64,000 nt of DNA from CAZJHX01 sp964545715 (GTDB lineage: Bacteria > Myxococcota_A > UBA9042 > GCA-2863065). Shown here in pieces: positions 50,689 to 59,572 of the stretch; positions within the stretch are counted from its first letter, which is position 1, and every line of letters starts with the position of its first letter. The notes beneath the pieces were generated by a model. The model was not told the origin of the DNA, did no database searches, and worked only from the letters and a program-made list of their open reading frames with translations. The stretch is taken from NCBI GenBank assembly GCA_964545715.1, contig CAZJHX010000002.1, forward strand, positions 120,402-184,401, written 5' to 3'. The translations under genes were made by a program, and so were the position numbers.

Positions 50689-50718
50689 CTTATACAAGCG
50701 CCGGGCTCGACGGGTCAA
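50689..50718 (-). promoter_or_regulatory. Promoter of rpe and tRNA-Pro
   Basis: TTGACC (50713-50718) is followed after 18 bases by TATAAG (50689-50694) on the minus strand; each hexamer matches the consensus at 5 of 6 positions. The start point is near 50682, about 29 bases before the rpe ATG. Confidence 0.6.
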
Positions 50719-50727
50719 GTGCTCAAC

Positions 50728-52104
50728 TCACCGTTCCCACGAGGGCGTCATGTAGATCCCTTCGCCCCGGGAGACGCGCCGCTGATTGCGTCCGTCCGCG
50801 GTCATGATCCAGATCGACTGCACCCCGCGACGGCGGCTGGTGTAGACGATGTAGCGGCCGTCGCGAGAGAAGTGCGGCTCCTCGTTGGAGCCGGCCTCGG
50901 TCAGGCGCGAGACCGTGTCGTCGACCAGGTTGATCGCGTAGATGTCGTAGCTTTCGCCGCCGACCATGGCGCTGTACACCACCTCGTCTGCGGTGGGCGA
51001 CCAGTCCGGGCTGGTGTTGTAGCCGCCGACCTGGGGCAGCCGCTCAACGTTCTCCCCGCGCGCGGTCATGCGAAAGATCTGCGGCTTGCCGGTGCTCCGG
51101 TCGCTGACGAAGGCGATCCGCTTGCCGTCGCTGGACCACGTCGGGCTGGTGTCGATCGCCGAATTCCGTGTCAGCCGGCGCCGAATCTTGCCGCTGCGCG
51201 CGTCCAGGACGTAGATCTCCGCGTTGCCGTCCTTGCTCAGCGTCAGCGCCACGATCTTGCCCTTTGGGTGGAACGACGCCCCCGTATTCATCCCCGGGCG
51301 CGCCGAGAACTTGCGCCCGTCGAGGTACAGATCCGGATTGTTGGCCTTGAAGCTGGTGTACGCGATCAGCCCCCCGGGCGCCCACGACGGCAGCACGTTG
51401 ATGTCCCCGCCGGTCGTGATCAGCCGCTCGCGCCCGCCGTCCATATCCATCACGCCGATCTGCTTAGGCGCTCCCTTTCTGGGCCTGAACGCAAAGGCCA
51501 GGCGCGTATCGAACACCCCGCCCTTACCCGAATAGACTGTCAGAAGCTCGTTGACCCACCGCGCGACCGCCTGCTTCAGCGCGTGCCGATCGTCCGCCTT
51601 GACGTGCTGCACGTCACGCTTCAGTGGTCGGGGCCCGCCCTCCTCCGTGACGAACAGCCGCAGTGTAAGCACAAGCCGCCCGTCCTTGCCTTTCTTCACG
51701 CTGCCCTTCACCACCGCGTACGCGCCTGCGTCGTACCAGCTTTGAAAGTCGATCGTGGTCTGGCGCAGGCTCTCCAGTACCGCGCCTTCGGGGTTTCGGT
51801 CGGCGGTGAGCACGTGCCAGAAGCCGCTCAGCTCCAGGTAGCCGCGAACCAGCTTGTCCACCCCGTCGGGCAGCACGCCGCGCCGGTTGCCGGTGTCCAG
51901 GTCGATGATGCGATCCACGGCGATGGGAAACAGAATCCTCACGCGCTTGTCCGCCAGCGGCGTGCAGGCGCCGGCGACGCAGCTTTGGCGAGCCCGGCAC
52001 TGGGATGCGTCCTCGCAAAAGACAGTCGCCCCGGCCGGGGCCGCCAGGCACAGCAGCACCGCGCCAAGCACCGCGCCTGCGCGGCTATTCGAAGAGCCGG
52101 CCAT
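50728..52104 (-). CDS. tolB: Tol-Pal system beta-propeller protein TolB
   Basis: TolB is the periplasmic component that links TolA and Pal. The 458-residue protein has a signal peptide (core AGAVLGAVLLCLAAPAGA). A small cysteine-rich module of about 25 residues follows (CEDASQC...CVAGAC pattern), which ordinary TolB lacks. The N-terminal domain is about 55-190, and a six-bladed propeller shows repeated (S/T)-x-SPxWSxDG-type strands (for example TSPTWSSDGKRIAFVSDR and EEPHFSRDGRYIVYTSR). ATG at 52104 overlaps the tolA end by 20 bases. No pal gene follows; rpe comes next. Confidence 0.9.
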   Translation of the reverse strand: MAGSSNSRAGAVLGAVLLCLAAPAGATVFCEDASQCRARQSCVAGACTPLADKRVRILFPIAVDRIIDLDTGNRRGVLPDGVDKLVRGYLELSGFWHVLTADRNPEGAVLESLRQTTIDFQSWYDAGAYAVVKGSVKKGKDGRLVLTLRLFVTEEGGPRPLKRDVQHVKADDRHALKQAVARWVNELLTVYSGKGGVFDTRLAFAFRPRKGAPKQIGVMDMDGGRERLITTGGDINVLPSWAPGGLIAYTSFKANNPDLYLDGRKFSARPGMNTGASFHPKGKIVALTLSKDGNAEIYVLDARSGKIRRRLTRNSAIDTSPTWSSDGKRIAFVSDRSTGKPQIFRMTARGENVERLPQVGGYNTSPDWSPTADEVVYSAMVGGESYDIYAINLVDDTVSRLTEAGSNEEPHFSRDGRYIVYTSRRRGVQSIWIMTADGRNQRRVSRGEGIYMTPSWER

Positions 52105-52990
52105 CGAGATCGATGATAATGCCTTTCTTGTTCACGAACGCGAGGATATCCGGCGGCGGCGTCGGAAAGCGACGCTTGCCGCCCTCGGTGGGCATAAACG
52201 CGCGCAGTGCGGCCTGGGCGGCCATCGTAAAGCCCGGCTTGCGCGCTTTGCGTTTGATGCGATAGCTGGCGATTGTGCCGTCGGGGTTCATGCCCGTGAT
52301 CAGCACGCGGACCAGCTGCTTGAGGATGACCTTGCGCGACAGCGACGTGGGCGGGTTGAACTCCCGGTGCAGCTCAAACGCCATCTTGCCGAAGTAGGTG
52401 TCGAACTTCTCCTGGTCCACGCCGCGCCCGTAGACGTCGCCGTCCAGCCGGCCGGTGATCCGCTCAAAGGCTGTGGGCCGTGCGCGCGGATCGTCGTCCA
52501 GGTTGAAGAGGTTGCGCTTGGGCTTGCGCTTGCGCCGTCGCCGGTCCAGCTGCGCCTTTCGTCGCATGAAGTCCTGCTTGTTGCGCGGCTTGACCTTAGG
52601 CGGCTCCTCTTCGGTGTTGACCTGCAGCTCGTCCTTCTCCGGCTCCTCGTACTTTTGAATCTCGGGCAGCTTCTTGGGATCGGGCTCGGCGCCGCCCAGC
52701 TTGGCGACCTTCATCTCCACGATCTGCGCCTCGATCATCGGCTCGCACTCGGGGATGGAGTCACAGTCCAGCTCGATCTTGCGGCGTTCGAACGCGACCG
52801 GGCCATGGCTCCAGCGGCGCTTGAGCTTGGCCTTGCGAACGCGCGGCTTGCCGGCGGCATCGGCGTAGCTGACCGACGTGTCGATGCTTCGCACACCCAC
52901 GGCCAGCCCGACGTGCACGCCTGCGGAGATCAGCAGCCCGAAGATCAGGCCGCCGATCAGGACCGGATCGCGATGCGTCTCAGGGGACAT
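52085..52990 (-). CDS. tolA: TolA/TonB-like energy-transducing protein
   Basis: The 301-residue protein has one N-terminal membrane helix (about 10-32, VLIGGLIFGLLISAGVHVGLAVGV). A charged Lys/Glu/Pro-rich linker follows, then a C-terminal domain with LVRVLITGMNPDGTIASYRI and TMAAQAALRAFMPTEGG, as in TonB/TolA C-terminal folds. It lacks the very long alanine-rich helix of enterobacterial TolA. A cysteine pair (CDSIPEC, about 75-82) lies in the periplasmic linker. ATG at 52990; it overlaps tolR upstream and tolB downstream. Assignment as TolA rests mainly on gene order. Confidence 0.82.
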   Translation of the reverse strand: MSPETHRDPVLIGGLIFGLLISAGVHVGLAVGVRSIDTSVSYADAAGKPRVRKAKLKRRWSHGPVAFERRKIELDCDSIPECEPMIEAQIVEMKVAKLGGAEPDPKKLPEIQKYEEPEKDELQVNTEEEPPKVKPRNKQDFMRRKAQLDRRRRKRKPKRNLFNLDDDPRARPTAFERITGRLDGDVYGRGVDQEKFDTYFGKMAFELHREFNPPTSLSRKVILKQLVRVLITGMNPDGTIASYRIKRKARKPGFTMAAQAALRAFMPTEGGKRRFPTPPPDILAFVNKKGIIIDLDGRLFE

Positions 52991-53585
52991 CGGCGGGCGG
53001 ACCTATGGCGATGATGTTGACCTGCTTGATGCCGTGCTCGCTGCCCATGATCGACATGAAGCGCGTGGCCCAGCCCCAGGGAATGGAGCGATCGGCGGCA
53101 AAGTTGACGCGCTTCTTCTCCTGCAGCAGCGCGTTCGGGCCCAGGATGGCGGCCGCCTTGATGGCGCATTGCTCGAACAGGCGCGCCGCCTCCTCGTCGT
53201 TGCCGTCGGGCCGACCCACGCCGAGCTTGGGCGCCATCTCTTTGCAGTCCACGATCTGGGCCTCGTCCAGGCGGAACACCAGATCGTGGCCCAGCACGAC
53301 CTTGGGCTCTTTGTGGTCGGTCGGCTTCACCTGCTTGTTGGTGGTTTTGGGCACGACCACGGGTACGTCTTTCAGCGGGTTCTTGGGCGGCTCTGGTTTG
53401 CGCGGCACCAGGTCCCGCTCGACCCGGCTGCGCTCCAGCTCGCGCTCGACTCGGACCGTCTCCACGCTGGCGGTGACCATGAAGATGATCAACAGCACCA
53501 GCATCACGTCGACGAGCGGCGTGACGTTGATCTCGGAGAGCGTACTGGGGCCGTTGTCCCCGTTGCCCATGCCGCTCATCGCCAT
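52980..53585 (-). CDS. tolR: TolR/ExbD-family biopolymer transport protein
   Basis: This 201-residue protein has the diagnostic ExbD/TolR N-terminus EINVTPLVDVMLVLLIIFMV, including the proton-coupling aspartate, in a single membrane helix (about 23-43). The periplasmic part is longer than in E. coli TolR (about 140 in total) and holds two cysteines (IVDCKEM and FEQCAIK). It forms the motor with TolQ. It lies 13 bases after tolQ and overlaps tolA by 11 bases. Confidence 0.9.
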   Translation of the reverse strand: MAMSGMGNGDNGPSTLSEINVTPLVDVMLVLLIIFMVTASVETVRVERELERSRVERDLVPRKPEPPKNPLKDVPVVVPKTTNKQVKPTDHKEPKVVLGHDLVFRLDEAQIVDCKEMAPKLGVGRPDGNDEEAARLFEQCAIKAAAILGPNALLQEKKRVNFAADRSIPWGWATRFMSIMGSEHGIKQVNIIAIGPPADVP

Positions 53586-53598
53586 CGTTCGCCTCCCG

Positions 53599-54315
53599 TC
53601 AGTGCGCGAAGTACAAGCGACGCAGGGTGTTCAGATAATCCGCGGAGAAGCTGTCCACCTCGGTGTTGATCCGCCGGATCCGCCGCACGAAGTAGTTGTA
53701 GGCCATCACGGCCGGGATGGCCGCTAACAGGCCGATCGCCGTGGCCACCAGCGCCTCCGCGATGGGCGGGGTCACCGTGGCCAGCAGGTTGGCGTCCTCG
53801 TCCATCTGCCCAAGCCCCGCAAAGGCGGTCATGATGCCCCAGACGGTGCCGAACAGGCCGATAAACGGCGCCGTGGAGCCCGTGGTGCCAAGAAAGCCGA
53901 CCAGCCCTTCAAAGCGGTAGCCCTCCTGGGTGCGCGCCCGGTTGACCGCCCGCTCGATGTTCTCAAAGCCCTGAGTCAGCGCCCCGGTGCCCTTCTTGCG
54001 CTGCTTGAGCTGCCCAAGCTCCCGGAAGCCGGCCACGAAGATCCGACTCTCGGGACAGGACGACTCGCGCGCCAGCTCGTAGATCTCGTTGGGGTTCTGG
54101 GCTTCCCAGTAGGCGTCAACGAAGCCCTTGGACAGGCTCTTCAGGCGCAAGAACCACAACCATTTGTAAGCGATGATGAACCAGCAGACGAGGCTCATGA
54201 GGACCAGAACGACGAGTACCGCCAGTACAACGCCTCGTGATTCCAAGACGTTGGCGAAGATGTCGAACTCTCCGCCACCGCCGGGCGTTGCTGCAAGCAG
54301 GAAGGTGCCGACCAA
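53599..54315 (-). CDS. tolQ: TolQ/ExbB-family motor protein
   Basis: The 238-residue protein has three membrane helices (about 29-52, 148-170 and 185-206). The family block FLGTTGSTAPFIGLFGTVWGIMTAF and the final PPIAEALVATAIGLLAAIPAVMAYN are present. It drives TolA with TolR using the proton motive force. The start is TTG at 54315, supported by GGAGG six bases upstream; no ATG or GTG in a better position is seen. It is first in tolQRAB. Confidence 0.92.
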   Translation of the reverse strand: MVGTFLLAATPGGGGEFDIFANVLESRGVVLAVLVVLVLMSLVCWFIIAYKWLWFLRLKSLSKGFVDAYWEAQNPNEIYELARESSCPESRIFVAGFRELGQLKQRKKGTGALTQGFENIERAVNRARTQEGYRFEGLVGFLGTTGSTAPFIGLFGTVWGIMTAFAGLGQMDEDANLLATVTPPIAEALVATAIGLLAAIPAVMAYNYFVRRIRRINTEVDSFSADYLNTLRRLYFAH

Positions 54316-54357
54316 GTTCGCCTCCGCGGCAGTTCACTCTAGGGGAAGGCCGGTTGC

Positions 54358-54386
54358 GGTCTAACACGCACCCTGAGGGGTGTCAA
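54358..54386 (-). promoter_or_regulatory. Promoter of tolQRAB
   Basis: A perfect TTGACA (54381-54386) is followed after 17 bases by TAGACC (54358-54363) on the minus strand. The -10 is weak. The start point is near 54351, about 36 bases before the tolQ TTG. Confidence 0.45.
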
Positions 54387-54436
54387 CGTTATCGCCAGGG
54401 GGGTCAGGGGTGAGAATCCCTTTAGATCTGCATAGT

Positions 54437-54465
54437 TTGACAATGTCAGCGGTCAGGCACACAAT
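54437..54465 (+). promoter_or_regulatory. Promoter of the FHA-domain gene
   Basis: A perfect TTGACA (54437-54442) is followed after 17 bases by CACAAT (54460-54465; 4 of 6). The start point is near 54472, about 19 bases before the ATG at 54491. Confidence 0.55.
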
Positions 54466-54490
54466 AACCGCGGGTACGTGTGAGCGGAAG

Positions 54491-57400
54491 ATGAACGACG
54501 ACGAAAATAAGTTCGAATTCTCGGACAGCACGGCTGTAGACGTCGACGGGGCCGGTGGTCTCGACAAGAAAGACGACGTCAAGGAGACGCTGCTGGGCGG
54601 GCCGGTCATCAAGCGACCCGGTGCTATGTCTCCGGACGAGCTTGCGGGGCGCGCCGAAGGCACCCTGCGCCAGGATGGGCCGCCGGTCTGGGACGACGAA
54701 GACGACGACGAAAAGACCGCTGCGCTGGATCTGTCCGCGCTGGGTCTCTCAGGTCTCGGCCTGGGCGGCGGCGAACAGCAGGAAGAGCGCACGATCGCGA
54801 CCGGCATCCCCGCCTTTGTCGAAGAGGGCGACGAGATCGACCCGAACGCGACGATGGCGATGGCGCTGCCGCCTCGTACGCCGCCCCCGACGCCTCCGGA
54901 CGCCCGCAAGAAGGCGCCTCCGGTCGCGGTCGACGACGACGACGACGACATCGAGAGCACCCAGGCGATGGATGCCGGCGAGATTCTGGCGAAGATCGCC
55001 GCGGGGAAGGCAGCCGCGGATGATCTTGCGAGCGGCGATACGGCCGCGGATATGTCGCTGGAGGAGCCCGAAGAGCGCACGATGATCGCCGACAATCCGT
55101 TCGACGAAGAGCGGACGATGCTGGCGGACGCGGTGAGCGACGAGGACTTCGACGACGCGCGTACGATGGCGGATGCGGCGCTCGAGGTGCCCGAAGAGCG
55201 GACCATGTTGGCCGACAGCATGGACGAGTACTCCGAGCCTGAGCTGGAAGAGCCAGAAGAGCGGACCATGCTGGCGGACAGCATCGCCGACGACTACTCC
55301 GAGCCCGATCTCTCCGAGCCCGATCTCGAGGAGCCCGAAGAGCGCACGATGCTGGCCACAGAGTCCGCGCCTCCTGCGCGCTCGGAAGAGCGAACCACCA
55401 TGGCGGAGCCGAGCCCGAGCATCGAGGGGCTGGACAACCTGCCGCAGGGCGAGGCCACCATGATGTTCGACGCGTCGGCGCTGATGGCGCCGCGTGAAGA
55501 GGTCGGCCCCCAGGGCGTTGTGACGATCGTGCACGGCAACGACTCCGGCAAGGAGTACTTCCTGCGCAGCGAGTCCACCGTCGTGGGCCGCGGCCTGGAC
55601 TGCGATCTGGTGCTGAACGACCCGTCCGTCAGCCGCAAGCACTTCCGCCTGGACCGCCGCGGTCAGGACTACTTCGTCGTGGATCTCGGCAGCGGCAACG
55701 GGACCAAAGTGGACGGCGTGCGGGTGTCCGACCTGCTGATGGTCGAGAACATGCAGATCGAGGTCGGGACGTCTGTGCTGGCGTTCGGCTTCGTCGGCAG
55801 TGAAAACCGGGCGCCCGTAGAGGTTCAGTACGAGGTCAAACAAGCGGGGGGCGGTCTCAAGGCCACCTTCACGTTCTTGTTCATCTGCGCCATCGGCGTG
55901 GGGTTGCTGTTCGGTGGTGAGCGCCTCGGCTGGTGGAACATCCTGGGCACGAAGCTCGATCCCGAGGCCAAAACAGCGGCGCCGGTTGTGGTCGAAGAAG
56001 AGGGGCCAACCGAGGCCGAGATCGCTATCACCAAGGCCAGTGAGCTGCTGGCTAAGGGCAAGCTGAACCTGGCCAACACGATGCTCAACGAGGCGCTGGA
56101 GGCGGGCGCGGACAACACGCTGGTCCAGCGTATGCGGTCGCGCATCAAGGCGGCGCGCAAGCACCAGCGGCTGATCGCGGCGCAAGAGAAGCTGCTGCCG
56201 AAGCAGGCCGCGGAGGTGCGCCGGTCGATGCAGACAGTGCCGACCACCAGCCCGTTCTATACGGATGCGGACCGCGTGCGTGACGAGGCGACGCAGATCC
56301 TGGTCGAGGAGTATTTGGACAAGGCCTACGACCTGAAGGGCAAGGGCAAGAACGCCGCCGCCCGCAAGTACCTGAACATGGTCTTGAAGCTGAACCCCGA
56401 CAACGGCGAGGCGCAGGCGGCGCTGGAAGAGCTGAAGGGCCTTCCGGACGAGGAGCCCGTGGCGGTTGCTGCTGCTGCGGCCGCGTCGGCGCAACCGGCT
56501 GCCGCACCTACCCAGCCCGCTGCCCAGCCCACTGAGCCCGCGCCTGCCGAGCCTGCGCCCACAGAGCCCGCCGCCGCACCGAAACCCGCTCCGGTAGAGC
56601 CCGCCGCGCAGCCTGCGGAGCCGGCAGCGAAGCCCACGGTGGTCGCGGCGGCGCCGACCGAGCCGGCCGCAAAGCCTGCCGAGCCTGCCGCGAAACCGGC
56701 TGCAGCCGCGCCGACCCAGCCCGCTGCGAAGCCCGCACCGAAACCGGCCGAGCCCGCTGCGGTGAAGCCCGCTGCCAAACCCGCACCGAAACCCGCGCCG
56801 GTCGCCAAGCCCGCGGCCAAACCGGCCGCCAAGCCGGCCGTCAAACCGGCCGTCAAACCTCGGCCCAAGCCGCGCCCGAGGCCGCAGTACGAGCGCGCCA
56901 ACATGCGTGCCGGCTACAAGCTGTACAACCGCAAGAGCTTCTCGGAGGCCTCGACCCACTTCAGGCGGATCTCCAGCGGCAAGCAATACCGGCGCAGTGA
57001 CCGCAAGCGCGCCGGCTCCCTGGCCGGTAAAATCGACGACTTTGGCGGCGTCTACGGCAAGGCCAACAGTGCGGTCAAGGCGTTCCAGCCTGTAACGGCC
57101 ATCCCGCTGCTGGAGAAGGCGCGCAAGCTGGACAAGGGCATCAACGGTACGTTCAGCGGGGAGCTGCGGCGCAGCCTGGCCCGGATGTATGCGTTCCGGG
57201 CCGCCGGCGCGTACAGCAGCAACAAGTTCAAGCAGGCTGCCCGCCTGGCGCGCAAGGCGCTGACCTACAACGCCGGCGAGTCCAGCGCTCAGCTGATCTA
57301 CGAAAAGGTGGAGTCCAAGGTCGAGGGGATGATGGCCCAGGCCCGCAGCGCCAAAGCGTCGGGCAACTCATCGCGCGCTGAGAAGCTGCTGAAAACTGTC

Positions 57401-57496
57401 ATGGGGATTCTGCCCCAGACCGATCAGCGTTATCGCGAGGCCCGTCGCACCTTGAACGACCTGATGGCCGCCCGAGCCGAAGAAGACGACGACTAA
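54491..57496 (+). CDS. FHA-domain membrane protein with EERTM repeats and Pro/Ala/Lys-rich region
   Basis: The 1001-residue protein starts at ATG 54491 after GAGCGGAAG. The N-terminal 340 residues are acidic and disordered, with about eight copies of (E/D)-(E/A)-RT-(M/I/T). An FHA domain (about 342-435) carries the phosphothreonine-binding signature GRGLDCDLVLNDPSVSRKHF and SGNGTKVDG. One membrane helix (about 458-478) follows, then a helical TPR-like region (about 510-650). A Pro/Ala/Lys/Glu-rich stretch (about 656-800) and C-terminal helical repeats (ANMRAGYKLYNRKSFSEAS onward) end it. FHA domains bind phosphothreonine made by Hanks-type kinases. A bitopic protein with a cytoplasmic FHA and a periplasmic Pro/Ala spacer is the simplest reading. 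Confidence 0.85.
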   Translation: MNDDENKFEFSDSTAVDVDGAGGLDKKDDVKETLLGGPVIKRPGAMSPDELAGRAEGTLRQDGPPVWDDEDDDEKTAALDLSALGLSGLGLGGGEQQEERTIATGIPAFVEEGDEIDPNATMAMALPPRTPPPTPPDARKKAPPVAVDDDDDDIESTQAMDAGEILAKIAAGKAAADDLASGDTAADMSLEEPEERTMIADNPFDEERTMLADAVSDEDFDDARTMADAALEVPEERTMLADSMDEYSEPELEEPEERTMLADSIADDYSEPDLSEPDLEEPEERTMLATESAPPARSEERTTMAEPSPSIEGLDNLPQGEATMMFDASALMAPREEVGPQGVVTIVHGNDSGKEYFLRSESTVVGRGLDCDLVLNDPSVSRKHFRLDRRGQDYFVVDLGSGNGTKVDGVRVSDLLMVENMQIEVGTSVLAFGFVGSENRAPVEVQYEVKQAGGGLKATFTFLFICAIGVGLLFGGERLGWWNILGTKLDPEAKTAAPVVVEEEGPTEAEIAITKASELLAKGKLNLANTMLNEALEAGADNTLVQRMRSRIKAARKHQRLIAAQEKLLPKQAAEVRRSMQTVPTTSPFYTDADRVRDEATQILVEEYLDKAYDLKGKGKNAAARKYLNMVLKLNPDNGEAQAALEELKGLPDEEPVAVAAAAAASAQPAAAPTQPAAQPTEPAPAEPAPTEPAAAPKPAPVEPAAQPAEPAAKPTVVAAAPTEPAAKPAEPAAKPAAAAPTQPAAKPAPKPAEPAAVKPAAKPAPKPAPVAKPAAKPAAKPAVKPAVKPRPKPRPRPQYERANMRAGYKLYNRKSFSEASTHFRRISSGKQYRRSDRKRAGSLAGKIDDFGGVYGKANSAVKAFQPVTAIPLLEKARKLDKGINGTFSGELRRSLARMYAFRAAGAYSSNKFKQAARLARKALTYNAGESSAQLIYEKVESKVEGMMAQARSAKASGNSSRAEKLLKTVMGILPQTDQRYREARRTLNDLMAARAEEDDD
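54782..55405 (+). repeat. EERTM threonine-motif repeats in the FHA protein
   Basis: About eight irregularly spaced copies encode EERT-I/M/T or close variants (EERTIATG, EERTMIADN, EERTMLADA, DARTMADAA, EERTMLADS twice, EERTMLATE, EERTTMAEP), each in an acidic setting with Ser/Pro/Glu linkers. The central threonine is a plausible kinase target and FHA ligand. Confidence 0.7.
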
Positions 57497-57632
57497 ACTC
57501 CCCGCAACTGCTCTTGGTCTCGTCGCGGGCCTCCCGCTGCTGTGGGCGTCGCTGACCAGCCTCGCGTTCGATCCCATCCTGGCGCTGGGCCCGCTGGTCC
57601 TGCTGCTGCCGGTCACGTGGCTGGCGCGCAAG

Positions 57633-59528
57633 TTGACCTGGTCCGACGGTGTTCTCGGCGCCCTGGAGTGGGTGGCCGTGGCAGTTGCAGTGGCGGGAAC
57701 GGTAGCGCTCAGCGCCCGCATGCCGGCGTCGGTGGACGGCGAGGTCTATCTGTTTCAGGCGCGTCTGCTGGCGTCGGGCCACCTGGGTACCGGGCCGCTG
57801 CCTTACCCCGGGTTCTTCCACTACTACTTCCTGGTGTCAGACGCGCATGGGGCGCTGTACGGCGCTTTCCCGCCCGGGTGGCCGGCCGTGCTCGCGGCCG
57901 GGGTCTGGCTTGGCGCCGCGTGGCTGGTCGCGCCCCTGCTCACCGGCCTGCTGGTCTGGCTTGGTGCTCGGCTCGCGCACCAGGTGCTGCCGCTCGATCG
58001 GGGCGTCGCGCCGCTGACGGCGTGGCTGCTGGCTGCCAGCCCGTTTGTGCTGGCCCACGGCGCAATCTTCATGAGCCACATACTGGCCGCAAATCTCACG
58101 CTGGGTGCGCTGATACTGGCTTATCGGGCACGCACCGGGGGCTGGCTGCCGGCGCTCGTGGTCGGACTACTGGTCGGCACCCTGTTCACGGTCCGCCCGC
58201 TCAACGCCATCGTGTTGGGCCTGGTGGTGGTGGGGATCGGGCTGTGGCAGGCCCCGCGAGTGCCGGCCCTGCGGGTCATCACGGCGCTCGTCCTGGCAGC
58301 GCTGCCGGCGAGTGGCTATCTGTTGGCGAATCAGGCCGTGACCGGGCACGCCCTCACCCCGGGACAGGACGCCTACTTCGCCCGCACCGAGCCCAACGAG
58401 CGCTGTCACCGCCTCGGGTTTGGCTTCGATGTCGGCTGCGCCAACGCCCACAACCTGGAGCGCCCGGGCTACACCGGTAAAGACGCCGTCAGGGTGACCG
58501 GCCAGCGCTTGGAGGAGCTGGGCAAGAAGGGGTTGGGCCCGGGGCTGGCGCTGTTGTTGCCGCTGGCGTTGCTGTGGCGTCGCCCGTCCGGGTCGGCGAC
58601 GGCGATAGCGGCGCTGGGTGTCCTGCAGCTGGGCGCGTATGCCCTGTTCTACTATCACGGCAACTTCCTGGGTCCGCGCCTGCTTTTCGAGGCCTTTGTC
58701 CCGCTGGTGGTGCTCGTGGCTGCCGGCGCGCTGAAGCTGGGCTGGATCGGTGTGGCGCTGTGCCTCAGCGGTCTGGTGGGCGGACATCAGCTCGTCGCCG
58801 TCGAGTCAGAGCACCTGCGCTGGCTGCCGTATGCCGAGACCGCTGAGTTGCTCAGCGAGGCCGAGGGGGACCGCAAGCTGGTCTTTGTGGACAACCGGGG
58901 CCTGCAGGGGCGCTGGCGTTGGACCCACTATTCGCTGGGTATGGTGCTGGGCGAGGCGCCCGGCCCGGACGCGACCACGCTGTTCGTCCACGACCAGTCG
59001 CCGACGGCCAACGCGACCCTGATCGACGCCTACCCAGACCACACGCCGTATCAGCTGCGCTTGACGCCGGGGGAGTCTCCGCTGGACGTGGCGCCGAGCC
59101 TGATACCGCTGCCTCGGCACCCGCGCGCGCAGGTGTCTATCGCGCTGAGCGGGCGCTTCCCGCTGTCGTCCAGAGGCGCGTGCGGCTTTGCCGAGCCGGC
59201 CATGCCGCCCGGTGTGCGCGCACACGTGCTGCGGCTGGAGGCGGACGTGTCGCGGGAGGAGACGTGCCGCTTTGATCTGGGCCCAGGCCCCGACGTCGAC
59301 GGCCCCTGGGCGATCTCGATGACCGCCTACGCGTCGCCCGCGGGTGGCCAGTGGCGGCTGCTCATCGGCGACGAGCCGGCGGGCTCCCCATTCTTGCTCA
59401 GCGGCCGCAGCGGCGCCCTGAAGCGGATCTCGGTGGGCCGCGGCGCGGGGGCTGCGGGCGCGCGGATGACCCTGGTGGGTCGCGGCACAGCGGATCTCCT
59501 GGAGCTGAGGTTTCGCCCGTTGCGCTGA
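57633..59528 (+). CDS. GT-C-type membrane glycosyltransferase-like protein (start uncertain)
   Basis: The product has about ten membrane helices and the first-loop pattern ASVDGEVYLFQARLLASG, with acidic residues placed as in GT39/ArnT-like enzymes. GALYGAFPPGWPAVLA comes later, and a soluble C-terminal beta domain makes up about the last 180 residues. TTG at 57633 is the first conventional start codon, but the same frame is open back to 57465 and encodes a convincing extra hydrophobic segment (LGLVAGLPLLWASLTSLAF) with no ATG, GTG or TTG. A rare start codon such as CTG, or a small sequence error near the end of the FHA gene, is therefore possible. It probably forms an operon with the FHA gene. 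Confidence 0.75.
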   Translation: MTWSDGVLGALEWVAVAVAVAGTVALSARMPASVDGEVYLFQARLLASGHLGTGPLPYPGFFHYYFLVSDAHGALYGAFPPGWPAVLAAGVWLGAAWLVAPLLTGLLVWLGARLAHQVLPLDRGVAPLTAWLLAASPFVLAHGAIFMSHILAANLTLGALILAYRARTGGWLPALVVGLLVGTLFTVRPLNAIVLGLVVVGIGLWQAPRVPALRVITALVLAALPASGYLLANQAVTGHALTPGQDAYFARTEPNERCHRLGFGFDVGCANAHNLERPGYTGKDAVRVTGQRLEELGKKGLGPGLALLLPLALLWRRPSGSATAIAALGVLQLGAYALFYYHGNFLGPRLLFEAFVPLVVLVAAGALKLGWIGVALCLSGLVGGHQLVAVESEHLRWLPYAETAELLSEAEGDRKLVFVDNRGLQGRWRWTHYSLGMVLGEAPGPDATTLFVHDQSPTANATLIDAYPDHTPYQLRLTPGESPLDVAPSLIPLPRHPRAQVSIALSGRFPLSSRGACGFAEPAMPPGVRAHVLRLEADVSREETCRFDLGPGPDVDGPWAISMTAYASPAGGQWRLLIGDEPAGSPFLLSGRSGALKRISVGRGAGAAGARMTLVGRGTADLLELRFRPLR

Positions 59529-59553
59529 CAATCAGCGCCGGCAACGGTACGAT
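59525..59553 (+). promoter_or_regulatory. Promoter of tRNA-Leu
   Basis: CTGACA (59525-59530; 5 of 6) is followed after 17 bases by TACGAT (59548-59553; 4 of 6). The start point is near 59560, 13 bases before the tRNA. The -35 overlaps the stop codon of the preceding gene. Confidence 0.5.
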
Positions 59554-59572
59554 GACGGCTCGCCCTTTTCAT

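Noticed and set aside
54782..55405. Repeats in the FHA gene considered as a CRISPR or tandem DNA repeat
   Set aside because: Similarity is at the protein level, spacing is irregular and the DNA copies differ; it lies inside a coding frame.
54749..56986. Long minus-strand open frame opposite the FHA gene
   Set aside because: It mirrors the repetitive acidic and Pro/Ala-rich codons. Its translation is Gly/Arg/Leu-rich low complexity without a signal or domain.
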